Below, in pieces: positions 48,536-61,200 of a stretch of DNA of 64,000 nt. How positions within the stretch are numbered: the stretch's first letter is position 1; the number at the start of each line of letters is the position of its first letter. Source of the DNA: Caenorhabditis remanei (Eukaryota; Nematoda; Chromadorea; Rhabditida; Rhabditidae). A program made the translations under genes and the position numbers. The notes beneath the pieces were generated by a model that had not been told where the DNA came from, did no database searches, and saw nothing but the letters and a program-made list of their open reading frames with translations. The DNA is taken from assembly GCF_010183535.1 (NCBI RefSeq), contig NC_071331.1, positions 18,290,001-18,354,000 of the forward strand, given 5' to 3'.

Positions 48536-51279
48536 CTAAATGTGTTTCAGAGCATGAAGTGCACTCAAACGACCGGGCGCTCCAGTGACACCTCCTCCTG
48601 GATGAGCACCACTTCCACAGAGGTACAAGGACTCGATTGGGGTCGAGTAGTTGGCCCATTTGCTTACTGGACGGGACAGATAGAGTTGGTCAAGACTCAT
48701 GGATCCATGGAAAATGTTCTGAAATTAATTGTTTTAATTGAGTTTTGCCCTCTGAATAGCTTACTCCTCCAGTAATTCCAAAAGTGTTCTGAATATCCGG
48801 TGGCGTCAAAATATCATAACCAATGACACTTGACGAGAAGTTCGGTGCGTACGCATCGATTTCCGAGAAGACGTGCTTCGCGTATTCTGTCTTCTTCTCT
48901 TCTGTCCATTCGTGATCTTTAGGTGAGAATGGAGTGTATTGGGTGAAGAGAAGGACGACGTGTCCGTCGGAACTATCAACGATAGTGCGGTCGACTGATG
49001 AGGGGATCGTCATTTCGATGACTGGTCTGGAAAAGGAATTAGATGGATTCAGACATGGGATTCTGATTTCACCTTCTACTATATCTTCCATTCTTATAAT
49101 CCATCACAGCGTCATGCACCACTTGCATATTCTCACAATTCATATGAATCGTAGTCTGATGATGTGGCATTGGTTCCGTTCCATGATTAGGCTTAGCCAA
49201 GAAGTTCGGCAACTCCTTCACTGCTACATTGATTTTTGTAACTGGAGAAGTGTAATCAATTTGACTAATACTTCTATAGAAATCTGCTGGAAGTGACTCC
49301 TTCTTCACTAAATTGTTGAATGTGACATGTGGAGTTGCATTCGACATTACGATCTTCGAGTGAATCTCTTTTCCATTCGTAAGACGAACTCCTTTGGCTA
49401 CATTTCCATCAAGTAGAACTTCTTGAACTTCTTGTTCCGTGTAAATTTCTGCTCCATGAGTCTTGGCACACTCAGCGATTGCATTGGATACTGCACCCAT
49501 TCCTCCGAAAACATATCCCCACGCACCTTTATGTTCATCGAGCCCTCCAATGACGTGGTGAAGAAGTACATATCTGTAAAAATCAAGAATCACGTTTAAG
49601 GACATCCGGATAAACAGACTGACCCAGTTCCTGGATCCATTGGACTTGCTGCCAGTCCGATGACACCATCTGTTCCAAGTGTTGCTTTCAATACATCGCT
49701 CTCGAACCACTTGTTCATTATTTTTGAGATTGGAGCTGTCATCAACTCGTAGAAGTCGACTGCATTTTTCAGACCCAGTGGCTGAACTGTCTTGAATAAT
49801 AAGTATAGATGTGGAAGCAGTTTATGAATTGGTTTCTGTAAGTCCAGTGGTTCGTAATCCATCAATTGCTCAAAGGAATGCGTGATTTCCGAAATAAAAT
49901 TCTCATATTTCGGGTAGTTTTCAGCGTCTGTCTTCGAAAACTTGGAAATTTCTCTCTGATTCTCTGCCATATCCATTCCAAGTGTCAAACTTCCATGAGT
50001 ATCACGGATTGGTGTGAAGGAATTGGGATTTCTGATATGATAACGAAGTCCGAATTTCTTGAGATTCAGTTCTTGCATGACTACAGGTCGGAGAAGACTG
50101 AGAAGATATGAGGCTCTGGAGAATCTGAATCCAGGGACGATTTCCTCTGTGACAGCGGCTCCACCGAGTACATGACGACGTTCCAGAACGCATACTTTTT
50201 TGCCAGCTTTTGCGAGATACGCGGCCTGAAATAAGGTTATGGAAGATAAGTTGTAGGATATGAGCATAATTGTCAAGGCCCGGGCAAATTGGCGCGAAAG
50301 TCAAATTTTCAAATTTTTTCAAATTTTTTCGAATTTTTAGAATTTTTTCGCGAAAAAGTCTAATTTTCGACTATGATTCAGAATTAGAAGAAAATCTGAA
50401 AAATAGTAAAAAAAATGGTCACATTTTCGATAAAAAATTGAAAAAATTTCGAAAAAAAATTAGGAAAAAAAGGTCATTTTTTGAAGCCGGGCCTTCGGGC
50501 CGGGCCGGGCCTTGAAAATTTTCTACCGGCCCGGGCCTTGACAACTATGGATATGAGGATTCTGGATTTAGGTTAGAATCTGGAACTTTAAGGAGCTTAT
50601 CGAAAAACTGTGAATTTCAATAAAATTTCTCTATTCTTCACTTCAACTGGCTCATTTCTGGTGTAAAATTTATACATTTGTGCAGGAAAATAATCCGTTA
50701 TACAGTACCGCTCAAAAGTATATTAAGTTTTGCCACTTTCAGTTGAAAATTTCCAACTTTAAGAGTGTGTCATAGTAAAACTAACTGTCCCACAAAACAC
50801 ATTTTTATGGATTAAACATATCAAGAATAGAACTCCATTTTTGTAGTTGACAACTTTTTTGTACGGACGTTTCCTAGCAAATTACATATCGTCAAAGTAA
50901 TCTCTCCTTCAAATCGACCCATTTTAATGCAAAATAGTGAAATTTTTGAGCTTTTGTCCGAAAATAACCATAACTCTCTAGGGAGTGTCCGTACAAAAAA
51001 ATTGTCAAATACAAAAATGAAGCTCTATTTTTGATCTATACGATCCATTAAAAATTTACTCGATGGGATAGTTAGTTTTGCCATGGCACACTCTCAAAAT
51101 TGGGCGTTTTCAACTGAAAAAAACCAAAACTTAATATACTTTTGAGCGGTACAGTAGAATATCATTTTCAAAAATTCAGTCAAACAACTTACCGCCGTCA
51201 AACCATTATGTCCTCCACCAATAATAATCGCATCATAAGATTGTTTACTAAAATATCGTCGTCCGATTCGGAAGGACAT
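48536..51279 (-). CDS. PYROXD2-like FAD/NAD-dependent oxidoreductase
   Basis: Exons 51193-51279, 49624-50225, 49073-49573, 48765-49026 and 48536-48718 encode 544 aa. The N-terminus [18 protein letters not shown] is Arg/Ser-rich like a mitochondrial presequence. The dinucleotide-binding motif [20 protein letters not shown] spans the first intron, followed by [18 protein letters not shown]. The C-terminus has the second flavin region ([20 protein letters not shown]). The family is phytoene-desaturase-like. In animals PYROXD2 is a mitochondrial matrix protein without a firm substrate. From memory this is C. elegans F37C4.6. Intron 1 (50226-51192) is 967 bp because two repeats inserted there. Confidence 0.92.
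50270..50544. repeat. CCGGGCC-rich inverted repeat, copy 2, in PYROXD2 intron
   Basis: It begins TTGTCAAGGCCCGGGC and ends GCCCGGGCCTTGACAA, an exact 16-bp inverted repeat. The interior is AT-rich and then has CCGGGCCTTCGGGCC near the right end. Related to 25747-25993. Confidence 0.8.
50701..51156. mobile_element. Tc1/mariner-type MITE in PYROXD2 intron
   Basis: It begins TACAGTACCGCTCAAAAGTA and ends with the reverse complement except for one base. A TA is present at both edges. Inner arms repeat TTGTAGTTGACAACTTTT and GTACGGAC in opposite orientation. No coding content. Confidence 0.8.
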
Positions 51280-51857
51280 CGTTTCTCTTTTTCTTCTTTT
51301 TCTCTTCTCTCCACCTTTCTGCCAACCTGCAACAAACAACAAAACAAGGTTAGAAATTGATCAGAGGTCATCGAAAAGAAAATAAAAGAGAAAAATCGAA
51401 GAAAAGATGCAGAGGCTGCAGAAAAATTATCAGAGAAAAGTATGGAGAGCAACCTTCGCCCCCTATTCTCTGTGTTCTGTCATTTGTTATCTCTAGTTAT
51501 GCAGTCAAAAAAGAAGAAAAACGGTTTATCTTATAAAGAGAAAAACACAAAGAGATAAGATAGGTTCAGCGGAGAAAGAAGAGAGATAGTCCGAGAAGAA
51601 TCAGTGTGCAGAGAGCTGCAAACAGATAGAAGTTGGGTCAAAAAAACGAAATGGAAAATACCTAACGAAGAGATGAGAATAATCGAAAACCAATCGTCAC
51701 CCTTTTCTTCGTTTCTGAAATAGAGAAAAACGTGAGAAGAATCAGACAGAGATCAGTTGTTATTGTCATTTTTATCAATCAGTCATACTGTTTAAAAAGA
51801 AAACAGGACATCCGGACAAGCAGATACCGTCCCAAAGATTCAAATCTCTGTTTCCAC
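51280..51857. other. spacer upstream of PYROXD2-like gene
   Basis: It includes the 5' leader of the oxidoreductase gene, with an acceptor GTTTGTTGCAG about 50 bases before the ATG. The upstream gene lies on the same strand, so an operon is possible but not shown. Confidence 0.45.
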
Positions 51858-53454
51858 TCACTGTCTGTTTCTCTTCGTCTTCAACACCATATCGACCATA
51901 ACTTCCAGTCGTGCCGGACTCTGGTAACTGATAACGGCAATGATCTTTGGGTTTTTAGATAGCTGCTCCTCCGACAGACGCACTATTAGGTCTTCTCCAT
52001 TTGGGTGTTGAAACTGAAATTAGTGAACAATAGTGTGTGGTACAGTGCCGTGCAAAAGTATACAAATTTGGCCATTTTCAGTTGAAATTGTCCAACTTTG
52101 AGAGTGTGTTATGGTAATATTGATTGTCACACCAAGTAGGTTGTTAATGAATTATACAGATGAAATGTAGAATTTCATTTTTGTAGTTGACAACTTTTCT
52201 GTACGGTCACTCCCTAAAGATTTATGATCATTTTTAGACGCCAGCTCAAAAATCGCCGTATTGTGCATTGAAACTAGTCGATTAGAGGAATAAATTACTT
52301 TGACGATATGTAACTTGCCAATGAGTGTCCGTACAAAAAAGTTGTCAACTACAAAAATGAAGCTCTACTCTTGAAATGTATAATTCATTAAAAACCTACT
52401 GGATGTGACAATCAAAATTACCATGACACACTCTCAAAGTCGGACAATTTCAACTGAAAATGGTCCGTTCGTTTACTTTTGCACGACACTGTATCCGTCT
52501 CTAGACTTACCACTCGTTTCGGCTGATGTGCACAATCTTTAATATGACCCAGCTTCTCTACTCCTTCCCCGTCTAGAGTGAAGTTCACTTTGACAATATT
52601 TCCAGCGCCAATCTTTCTATCAATTTGTAATCGGTATAGCTTCTCTGGCATTAAACTCAAGATATTGTAGGCGTCACGAAGCACAAATATCGACGCGTTC
52701 TCACAGACATCTCGTTCTTCGATCTTTGCGACTTCTTTTTCGGGAAGCATCTGGAACAGAAACAATAATTTGGATACATCAATTAATTTATCTTACATCT
52801 GTCGAGTTATACAAACACTTTGCCAGCTCCCAACAATCCGTTTTCTGGATGTGATCCTTGCAATCTTTTGTTTGAAAAACCGCCAAAGTGTCAGATGGAA
52901 CTTTCAATTTTCTGTTCAAAGAGATACGAGAATTTTCAAGATTCTGCTGGAATTCTGGGATTTTCAGTGCCATGGATAGCTTGACGACGTGATGTTTGTT
53001 GAATAGAGCTTCCAGGTAATCGTTTCCAGTGGCATCTGTCCGACGAATCATGAACTCTCCACGGCGGTTTTGGTAGGATTTCACGGATTTGCTAGAAGAG
53101 AACAATGATAGTTTCAGAACGTCCCGGACCCCTTCTCACCACTTATCCCCGCTTGTCTCAAACTGTTTACAGACAGCTCTCGGACAACAACACGCCGAAC
53201 AACAGCTCCAGTCACTCCACTTCACGAACATCTCCACATTTGGAAAACTGGAATCTACACTGTTTTCTAGACCAACAGACACCACATTGAACTCTCGAAA
53301 TTTCATGTAATCTGAATTCTGGTTTATGGAAGAAATTTTGATGATGCTTACCGAGACGTTCACTGTATTGGAATCCAAAAACAATCGGTTGAATGAGGAG
53401 AAGAAATGTATACATTCCTTGTTTGATTTTTCTAATTTTATTTTGAGGAGACAT
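51858..53454 (-). CDS. uncharacterised Cys-rich secreted protein
   Basis: Five exons, 53352-53454, 53140-53311, 52797-53091, 52511-52750 and 51858-52013, join in frame to 321 aa. A signal-type hydrophobic segment (GMYTFLLLIQPIVFGF) follows the start; an upstream in-frame ATG at 53463 is also possible. The next exon has FVKWSDWSCCSACCCPRAVC, whose WSxWSxC pattern recalls a thrombospondin type 1 repeat start. Further Cys residues occur later (DCKDHIQKTDCWELAKC, VCENAS, IKDCAHQ). I do not recognise the rest. It is likely extracellular with disulfides. Intron 4 (52014-52510) contains a mariner MITE. The donor, acceptor and phase of each intron agree, which supports a real gene. Confidence 0.75.
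52041..52493. mobile_element. Tc1/mariner-type MITE in secreted-protein intron
   Basis: It begins TACAGTGCCGTGCAAAAGTA and ends TACTTTTGCACGACACTGTA. Inner arms share TTGTAGTTGACAACTTTT and GTACGG with the element at 50701. Confidence 0.8.
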
Positions 53455-53880
53455 GAGATACAATAAGAACTGATTACAACCACTGACAGCTTTTCATTAA
53501 TTTTTTTGTTGGTCATAGGGTTTTGGGGTTACAGGGTCACAGGTCAAGGTCACACGTTTTTGAAGTTTTTAGTTTGAATAGTAGTTAGAATTCACGTTTT
53601 TTGGTTAGCAACGATCAGAAAAGGAATTAAAGCTCCATCGGAGTGTCTGTGCATATGGATGTCCAGATATTCTCATCCCATATCAGCAATATCCAATTTT
53701 CGGATTCCATTGATTCCGCTTTTTTTAAAAACTGATTGACTGAACGTATGTGTACCCGAAAGTCCAGATGTCCAATAGCATCTATCCGATTTGAATGAAC
53801 ATCTGTCTGTATACTCAGTTTTTCTTTCCTTCCTCCATACCCAATTTTCAGCTCTGGTCCCCGCTCCCAAACAGATCCAT

Positions 53881-53897
53881 CCCCCCCCCCCCCCCCC
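53881..53897. repeat. 17-bp poly-C (poly-G) tract
   Basis: Seventeen consecutive C are followed by A and four more C. On the minus strand this is a monoG run of the kind that forms G-quadruplexes. Confidence 0.95.
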
Positions 53898-54282
53898 ACC
53901 CCATCCAACAAAAGATACAAATTTACCCATCCCCAAAACCCGTAAAAACTTCTTTTCCTCCCATCTGATGTATGTTGTCGAAATTCCAGGAAGCATCCGG
54001 ATGTGCGTGTATAGAGGTTATTTAGTATGAGCAGTAGAAGCGGCGGGGCTCCACCAAGAAGCGGCTTCTTCTTCTTTCTTTCGGTAACAATTGTGACTCG
54101 AGAGAGTGTTCGAATCAAAGAGATTCATCTCTGCACTCTCTCCATTCCCCATACTATTTCCACAATGCTCCAACATTCTACGGTATTCCCTTGTGATAGC
54201 TCGTTAACAAGATGCCATACACACACAAAAAGAGACATCAAGGATAGAAGAAGACACGACACACAAACGAGTCGTCCATCCC

Positions 54283-54615
54283 TTTAAGTCACCCTCTGCG
54301 GTTTCCGGTTAGAAGGCGGTTCCGGTGGAATCAAGGAGTTGAGTGAGGAGATACCGTAGTCAGTGGTGTAGTCGAGTGAATTGCAAATCAGTCTAGCATT
54401 GTTCGCGAGTTCTTCTTCTTCTTCTTTCCCCGCACCACCACCATCATCAAAAGAAGAAACACGCGATTGAAGTTCCGTTTTAGATGGGTAAAACGTTGTC
54501 CGGTATCATCATTCTCTGTGTTTGGTGAACAGGAAGAATGGAGGAGAAGACGTCCTGAATTAGTCACGGCATGCGGAATCTGGAAAAGCAGAAGAAGAAG
54601 AAAAGTAGTCATCAT
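54283..54615 (-). CDS. possible small secreted peptide gene (weak)
   Basis: The minus strand from ATG 54615 reads a signal-peptide-like start (MMTTFLLLLLFQIPHAV) and ends at 54388, 75 aa. A second overlapping frame reaching to 54283 has natural-looking composition (LANNARLICNSLDYTTDYG then SLNSLIPPEPPSNRKPQ) before a stop. I could not join the two with good splice sites, so this may be a spliced small gene, a relic, or chance. Confidence 0.25.
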
Positions 54616-55654
54616 CTCACAAGAGTTGTTGGAAATCTAGAGATCAGTTGGCCTGGAAAAGTTGGGTGAACCGGGAGAAGACATGTTTCAGTTAAGCAGC
54701 TCCAGACTAAGCCGATCTAAGGTCCAACAGCTCCCAATAAGATCGTCGTGCTAATGTTCTTCTTGATCGTGTTCTTGCTAAGCAGCTTCTGGCTATGCTT
54801 AACCAAGAAACGTCCTTTTATACCTCAACTTCTAGGTAAATCGCACAGATATGTAGCGAGCTATTGAGTTTTCAGACCCTTGACAAGATTGCTGATACCT
54901 GACCAGGTTCTGGTTACTAAGCAGCGCCGAAATACCGTAACCTTACTCTCCCAATTCCACGTGACACTTTCTAGATCCCTGATCCCCTTTACCAAGTTTT
55001 TTTCTCTTCCCGTTCTTTATTATTTGTTTCGCGTATCTGTCAGGTTTGCTCACAGGGCACCATCCTAGAAAAACTTCTCTCCGACCAGAAAAGAAAAAGC
55101 GGTCCCTTGATGAAATATGGTGAAGATTGATGGTGTAGGTTGTCGCTCAAACAGCCCCCACTCGGTGTTGCCATTTCGGAAGGTTTCCCCGTGAGGCTTC
55201 TTTCCGAAAGAAGACAACGGTGAAGGCCGGTTTTGACAAGTGTCGGCTCTTCCTTCTCGTCTTCGGGAATTGTTTTGCCTGGAGAAGTGTTTGATTGGCA
55301 GGAGGAGCACACGCCGAGAGGGTTTTGGTGCCTTTTGGAAACCGGTGTGAGAGGATGACTCTGGGGAATCTGTGGGAGGAAGAGGAGAGGATTTATCAAT
55401 CACTTTAGAGGCAAAGAGACTAGAGAAGTGTGAAACGAGTTGAGTTAGAAGAGATAGAGAGAGGAAGTGAGAGAGTTGTTGGAATGACTTAGTTAGGACA
55501 TGTTGCAAAAAGTGATATATGTACTATTCGAGAAGTGGGAGGAATGGAAGTTCGTAGTGGGTTGGGTTACGGTAGCTTGGGTAGGTCAAATTTGGAAATG
55601 ACACAGACATGGTAATGAATAGAACAAGACTTTGATTCAGGTATATAAATCTGA

Positions 55655-56798
55655 CATGGGAATGACCCAGGGTGTAACGCTGGGATTTCTTAGATATTTT
55701 GGGAAATGATAGCTCTTACCCCAACTAGAACAAAACAAAAATATTACGTGCCCCTTTTAAGTTTCCAGAGAATGGCAGACATAATTCCATTTTTTCGAAT
55801 TTTTCGAGTTGAACCACTTCGAGACATCGTAACTCGGTCAATTCAGGAGCAATCTTCTCAAACTAAAGTGTAATCGCAAGATATAGACCAAGGCTTCATA
55901 AAAGGTAACAGACTCATATTTCCAGCTGTGACTCCCGAATTACTATAAATGAAAATGTGAAAATTTGCACTTCTCATGAAATCAGAAAGTGGTCATTTTC
56001 GAAAAAACGTATTTGGGAGACTATGTCTATCCGATTGCCAGTAACAAATAAGGTATATATACGTATTCAAATATATGGCTCACCTTTCATTCCAGAGACT
56101 TATTTTCATTTTTTCAGTTTTTCAGTTCAACTTCATGTATAGCGGTACGTCAATTCGTTAAAAATAACTTCCGCGTTTTTCAGTGAATTCTCCCTTTTTT
56201 TAGTTAGACGGCAATCGCAATGTTTTAAAAACTATATTACGCTTAAATGTCAGTATACCTTTTGCTCAGAACAATTGATCAACTCTACAGTTGAAAAATC
56301 ACACGTATCCCTATACATGAAGTTGAACTGAAAAACTGAAAAAATGAAAATAAGTCTCTGGAATGAAAGGTGAGCCATATATTTGAATACGTATATATAC
56401 CTTATTTGTTACTGGCAATCGGATAGACATAGTCTCCCAAATACGTTTTTTCGAAAATGACCACTTTCTGATTTCATGAGAAGTGCAAATTTTCACATTT
56501 TCATTTATAGTAATTCGGGAGTCACAGCTGGAAATATGAGTCTGTTACCTTTTATGAAGCCTTGGTCTATATCTTGCGATTACACTTTAGTTTGAGAAGA
56601 TTGCTCCTGAATTGACCGAGTTACGATGTCTCGAAGTGGTTCAACTCGAAAAATTCGAAAAAATGGAATTATGTCTGCCATTCTCTGGAAACTTAAAAGG
56701 GGCACGTAATATTTTTGTTTTGTTCTAGTTGGGGTAAGAGCTATCATTTTCCAAAATATCTAAGAAATCCCAGCGTTACACCCTGGGTCATTCCCATG
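55655..56798. mobile_element. 1.14-kb palindromic fold-back element
   Basis: It begins CATGGGAATGACCCAGGGTG and ends with the exact reverse complement. The arms run about 490 bp each (to about 56143 and from about 56311) with almost no mismatch, separated by about 165 bp. The flanks show TGA on both sides, a possible 3-bp TNA-type duplication. The open frames in the arms are mirror copies and not convincing as protein. Confidence 0.85.
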
Positions 56799-56849
56799 TG
56801 AGACTTGTAGATCTGAAACTTTTGGTAAACAGCGTCTGATTGGTTTCAA

Positions 56850-57302
56850 GAAATCTGAAATCTGAAATTTCTGAAACTGCTGTATTTAATTGAAAATAGT
56901 CAGTTTTGTGAGTGTGAGACGGTCTCCCTCATGATATCACAATATCGATTGTTGATGGAGTGTATAGATCACAAATAGAGCTTCATTTTTGTAATTGGTA
57001 ATTTTTTTGTACGGACACATCCTAAGAAGTTATCAATCGTCAAAGAAATTTCTTGCAATTGTTGCCCTCTTTCAGTGCTAAAAAGAGAGGTTTTTGAGCT
57101 ATTTACATTGACGGCTTCTAACTTCTTAGGATGTTTCCGTACAAAAAAGTTGTCAACTACGAAAGTGAAGCTCTACTTGTGATTTATACACTCCAAAAAC
57201 AATCGATACTGTGATACTATCAGGAAAGCCATCTCTCACTCACAAAGTTGACCGTGTTCAACTAAAACCTGCAAATGCCGCATTCTTTATGGCCAACACT
57301 GT
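56850..57302. mobile_element. Tc1-like MITE relic
   Basis: The right end GGCCAACACTGTA is the reverse complement of a TACAGTGTTGGCC start, close to the Tc1 terminus. The interior has TTGTACGGAC and its mirror with AAAAAAGTTGTCAACTAC, as in 50701 and 52041. The left end is unclear. Confidence 0.6.
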
Positions 57303-57900
57303 ATTTCATTCGCCACTCAATATTTCGAAAACATCGGTACCGTAACCTTTTCATACTGAAAAAAGATTCCCTCACCGTCCCCCCTCCGGACCCCCTACTG
57401 TTTTCTTCCTTCCGCCCTCCAACCCATCTCCTCCGGCGGTGTCATCAAAGGACGTACTCATTCATAAGCGTATGATGATCTTGTCCGCGGTAGGAGCCCC
57501 CGGGGAGACCTTCTTTTAGCCTGATATTCTCACAGAAACGATCATCCATGATTCGCGATTTATAGCCCCCTTCCCTTTATAGGCCATCCCTTTCCCTAAC
57601 TCTACACGTTTCTTTTCCGACACCTTGGGGAGCAATTCCAACCCGAGCCAAAACGCACCGGCACACCACATTTGTTCCAATTTATGGCTCTATTTTGACA
57701 GCTTTCTTTCCTTTTTCGCTTACTTTTTCGTTTCGTCTCATGGTCCCTGAGAAAAAGAAACAAGTCGTGTTTCCTCGAGAAGAAGCTCTTGATAATCGGG
57801 TAATCCGACCAATCAATGTAACAGATGTACAGGTCAGGAGGGGACAGGACACTTAAGACACAACAGACGATATAAACAGTGACAGAATGTGTTGAGAGGG
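57303..57900. other. intergenic, nothing firm seen
   Basis: C-rich and mixed-composition spacer. No coding chain, RNA gene or repeat recognised. Confidence 0.5.
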
Positions 57901-57904
57901 GGGC

Positions 57905-58115
57905 AAATTCTCAGTTGCTACCGGATCTTTTGCTATGGCTCAAAATGCTATTTTAGCTCAGTTGCTATTGTCTGCTCATTTGCTATTTTAAGTGTCTCAG
58001 TTGCTATTTTAGAATTTCGCTGTGAGATCAGTTGCTATAGCGAGTCTCAGTTGCTATATTGTGGCTCAATTGCTATGGCCGGGCTCAATTGCTTTATTTC
58101 TATCAGTTGCTATTG
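57905..58115 (+). repeat. GTTGCTAT repeat array downstream of helicase gene
   Basis: About ten copies of TTGCTAT (often TCAGTTGCTAT) occur at irregular 15-30-base spacing on the plus strand. The same word forms a regular array at 62332-62418 on the other side of the helicase gene. Confidence 0.85.
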
Positions 58116-58213
58116 TGAATATAAACATTGTCTTTATTCTACTGAAAAACGGATTTTTCTTTAAAAAAAAGGTGGAATCATGGAAAACACCGGTTTGGCA
58201 AGCACTCTAGAAA

Positions 58214-61200
58214 TTATGCAAGAATAAGTTCGAGAATGGATTTCCAACGTGGAATTGAGCGGAGGAATTGATCGTTTCCAAAGATGGTAGTGAAGTGTTT
58301 GGAACGGGTCAGAGACACCAAAATCAGTGAATCATCATCGATCAGTTTGAAATTGGATTTTCCGTTTTCACTAGCTTGAACTTGAAAGCCTTCGAGGAAG
58401 AGGTCTCCTTCCATTCCAACATTATGATGAGTTTCAAGCTTTCCACCGGTGTGGCAGCAGCTGAGAAGAACGATCTGAAAAGGAGATTTTTGTTTAGTGA
58501 GGACAATTATTTGGACGTACGTCGTTCTCTAATCCCTGATATCTTCGACACGTGGAGCATATGATTCCTTGCGGCAGAAGCTTCTCAAGTAGTTCTGCTT
58601 GAGCCGTATACGGTGTAATTACAGAAATTTGGGACGGTTTGATTCCATTCAAGTATATCAACTTTTTTGCGTATTCGACGACGAAGTGGGCTTCGGATGA
58701 ATTACACCTACTTTGAGCAACAGCAGCGCTACTGGTAGCATTCGGAACGTAGCTGTACGCTTTAACTTTGGGCTTTCGGAATGTAATTCCTGTGAGGTTG
58801 TGCTGGATGTAAGTTTGTTGAATATCTCTGAAAAAATTACAGTTCGGGAGGCAAAGGAAAAGAATCCACTTACTTTCCAGATACTAGGAACCCTCCATAA
58901 AACACCTTAGAAATGAGTTCAGTGGCATCAGGGTGACAACGATGAACAACAGTGAATCGAGTAACCATTGCATCGTAGTTCATCAACATTACGTTCGGTG
59001 AAACAGTCAATGGTGACAAACTGGCAACCGAATTATATGGATTCAACTGCTTGTGATCTCCAACCAAAACGAACTCGATAGATTCGAAGCTCATTGATTG
59101 CATTTTAGATGCAAATAGTGTTAGATCACTGGGCTGAATCATTGTTGATTCGTCTATTGCGATAAGGCTCGGCATGCAATCAGCTGGAAGGTACGTAGTG
59201 AAGTTGACAAGTGAATCCATCGTTGAGAAAAGGAGGTTAGGCTTGTAAGAGTCGAAGAAATATTTGACGAGCTCTTTCTTGTTTAGTTCTCGACACTTCA
59301 ATTTAGAGAGATAGTCGTATTTCTCTTTTCCTAGCAAAGCAGCAAGTGCAATGATGGTGTTGTTTCGGAGGTATACAAACATCGACTTTATATTTGTGGA
59401 ATATGCTTCGCTGAAAACGTGAAGGTTCAAATTTTTGTAATTAAACCATATCACTTACTCTGAGACGGTCGTCATATCAAAATTCTGCAGTTGGTGAGAG
59501 AAACATTTCTTAATAATCTCTTTCCAGTCAAACGGGTGAGTCGGAATTCCATTCGCAGTTTTCCAATTCTTTGCTTGAACGACAAGTGGTCGAACATCTT
59601 CTTTCGACACGTCTTTAGAGGTGAAGAGAGTGGGAAACTCGAAAACAGTGAGTAGAGCAACGACTGCGGAGTTGGTCATAGCAGTCAGAGCAACCCTACA
59701 TGATTTCTGAACCATCAAACGTGCTTTGACAGCAGCCGCCAGGACAGTGGTTTTACCTGTAAAAGAAATATTGAAATTGTCAAGTTGCAAACGTCGACTC
59801 ACCAGAGCCTACTGGTGATTCATGAAGGTGAACCATGATGTTTGGATCGAGAATAGCTTGGTAGAACACGAGTTCTTCGTGGCTTGGATTTCGGTTCAAA
59901 CAACGAGTAAAAGGTACAATCTGATAGGTGGAAAGAGTTTCTGAAGTTGAGGTGTCAGATCCATAAAGACGTTCCGAAGGTACTCGAGGTTTCAGATTTG
60001 GCGATGGGAATCCATAGTACATGGAATGTGACGTATCGACCAGTCCCTTCATCAAATAATCACCGAGTTCCGTTCGAACCAATCGTTTCTCTCCAGACAT
60101 CAAAGTGTCAAAGGTGTTCTTGAAGTCCAGTTTGAGCATTGGAATGCATTTTCCTGTTTCAGTTACGATGCGCACAAGTGCTTTCCACTCAATTGACATT
60201 TTTTCCTCCATGTTGTCTTCGAATTCATCAGAAACTTCTTCGTTCATCCCACAAGTTTTGTTAATCAAAATTGTCAGAGTTTTGACGTCGTTTGTCACAA
60301 ACAATTTGACAATCTTTCCGATAACGGGTTCGTTTAATATCGCTAGCAATTTAACAATTGTGCCTGAAAAAATAGATTGAAAAATGTATTGAAAATTAAA
60401 AAAAAACGAAGCTCACCTACACCGAAAACTGCAGGCGAAATAGCAGCCGTAACCGAAACTTCGAGATAGAGGGATCCGTTTTCAGCGAGTTGCCATCCTG
60501 ACACAGAAGTGTCGATCAAGCGACAATCTTGGAAGTTCGAGGAACCGCTTTGACGTTTTGCCGAACGGAGTGCTTTAAGTGCATGCATTGCAATGGAACG
60601 GGTTGGCGACTGAAGACAAACATGGAGGGGATCCAGCAGTTTGGCCGTAACGACGTGAGGGGTTGGGCTGTAGGGAAGGTAATTTGCAACATCCTCTGAT
60701 GTGAGCTTGGCGATGTCAGTGAGAAGCTGTGAAGAAGTAGATGATGCTGCTTTGAAACTATTGGCAAGCCTGTGGCATTTCCGATGTGGCATAAACAGTT
60801 CCGCATAAACAAGAAAAACGTCCGGTAAATTAGAAACTTGTTTCGACTGAGTCGTTTTCAACATTGCACCAAATTCCTCGGGTAAGTGAGAAGGTGTATT
60901 GAGTTTTGACAGGAAGATGTTTTCCTGTAAACAATATATTTTATACTGGATGGTTTCGAACGACTAACCGGAATAGAGCAGGGAGGTAACGATTGATCAC
61001 CAAAAGATTTGTACAAGTCGAAACCTTGTGATGTTCTGACGGCGAGAGCGACTCCATACTCGATTTCCCGCTGGACGACGTAATATTCCAAGGCTACGTG
61101 AACTCTCTGACCAGTCGGTTGTTTCGTCTTCCAATCCAACAGTTCGACAAATCCGGTCTTCAAGACACCAATTAAATCACCAAACATCAATTGTGAGGCG

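Larger units (their letters stand above)
53455..55653. other. gene-poor spacer with possible small coding pieces
   Basis: No multi-exon gene is supported. It contains the poly-C tract at 53881-53897 and two weak coding candidates. One is listed at 54283-54615. The other is at 55065-55508 on the minus strand, where two overlapping frames are both open and neither has a recognisable family. Confidence 0.5.

Noticed and set aside
53627..54118. Gly-rich minus-strand frame over the poly-C tract
   Set aside because: The glycine run is the poly-G tract; flanks show no coding character.
55957..56496. Identical 61-codon frames in both arms of the palindrome
   Set aside because: They are mirror copies of one non-coding arm, with no homology to known proteins.
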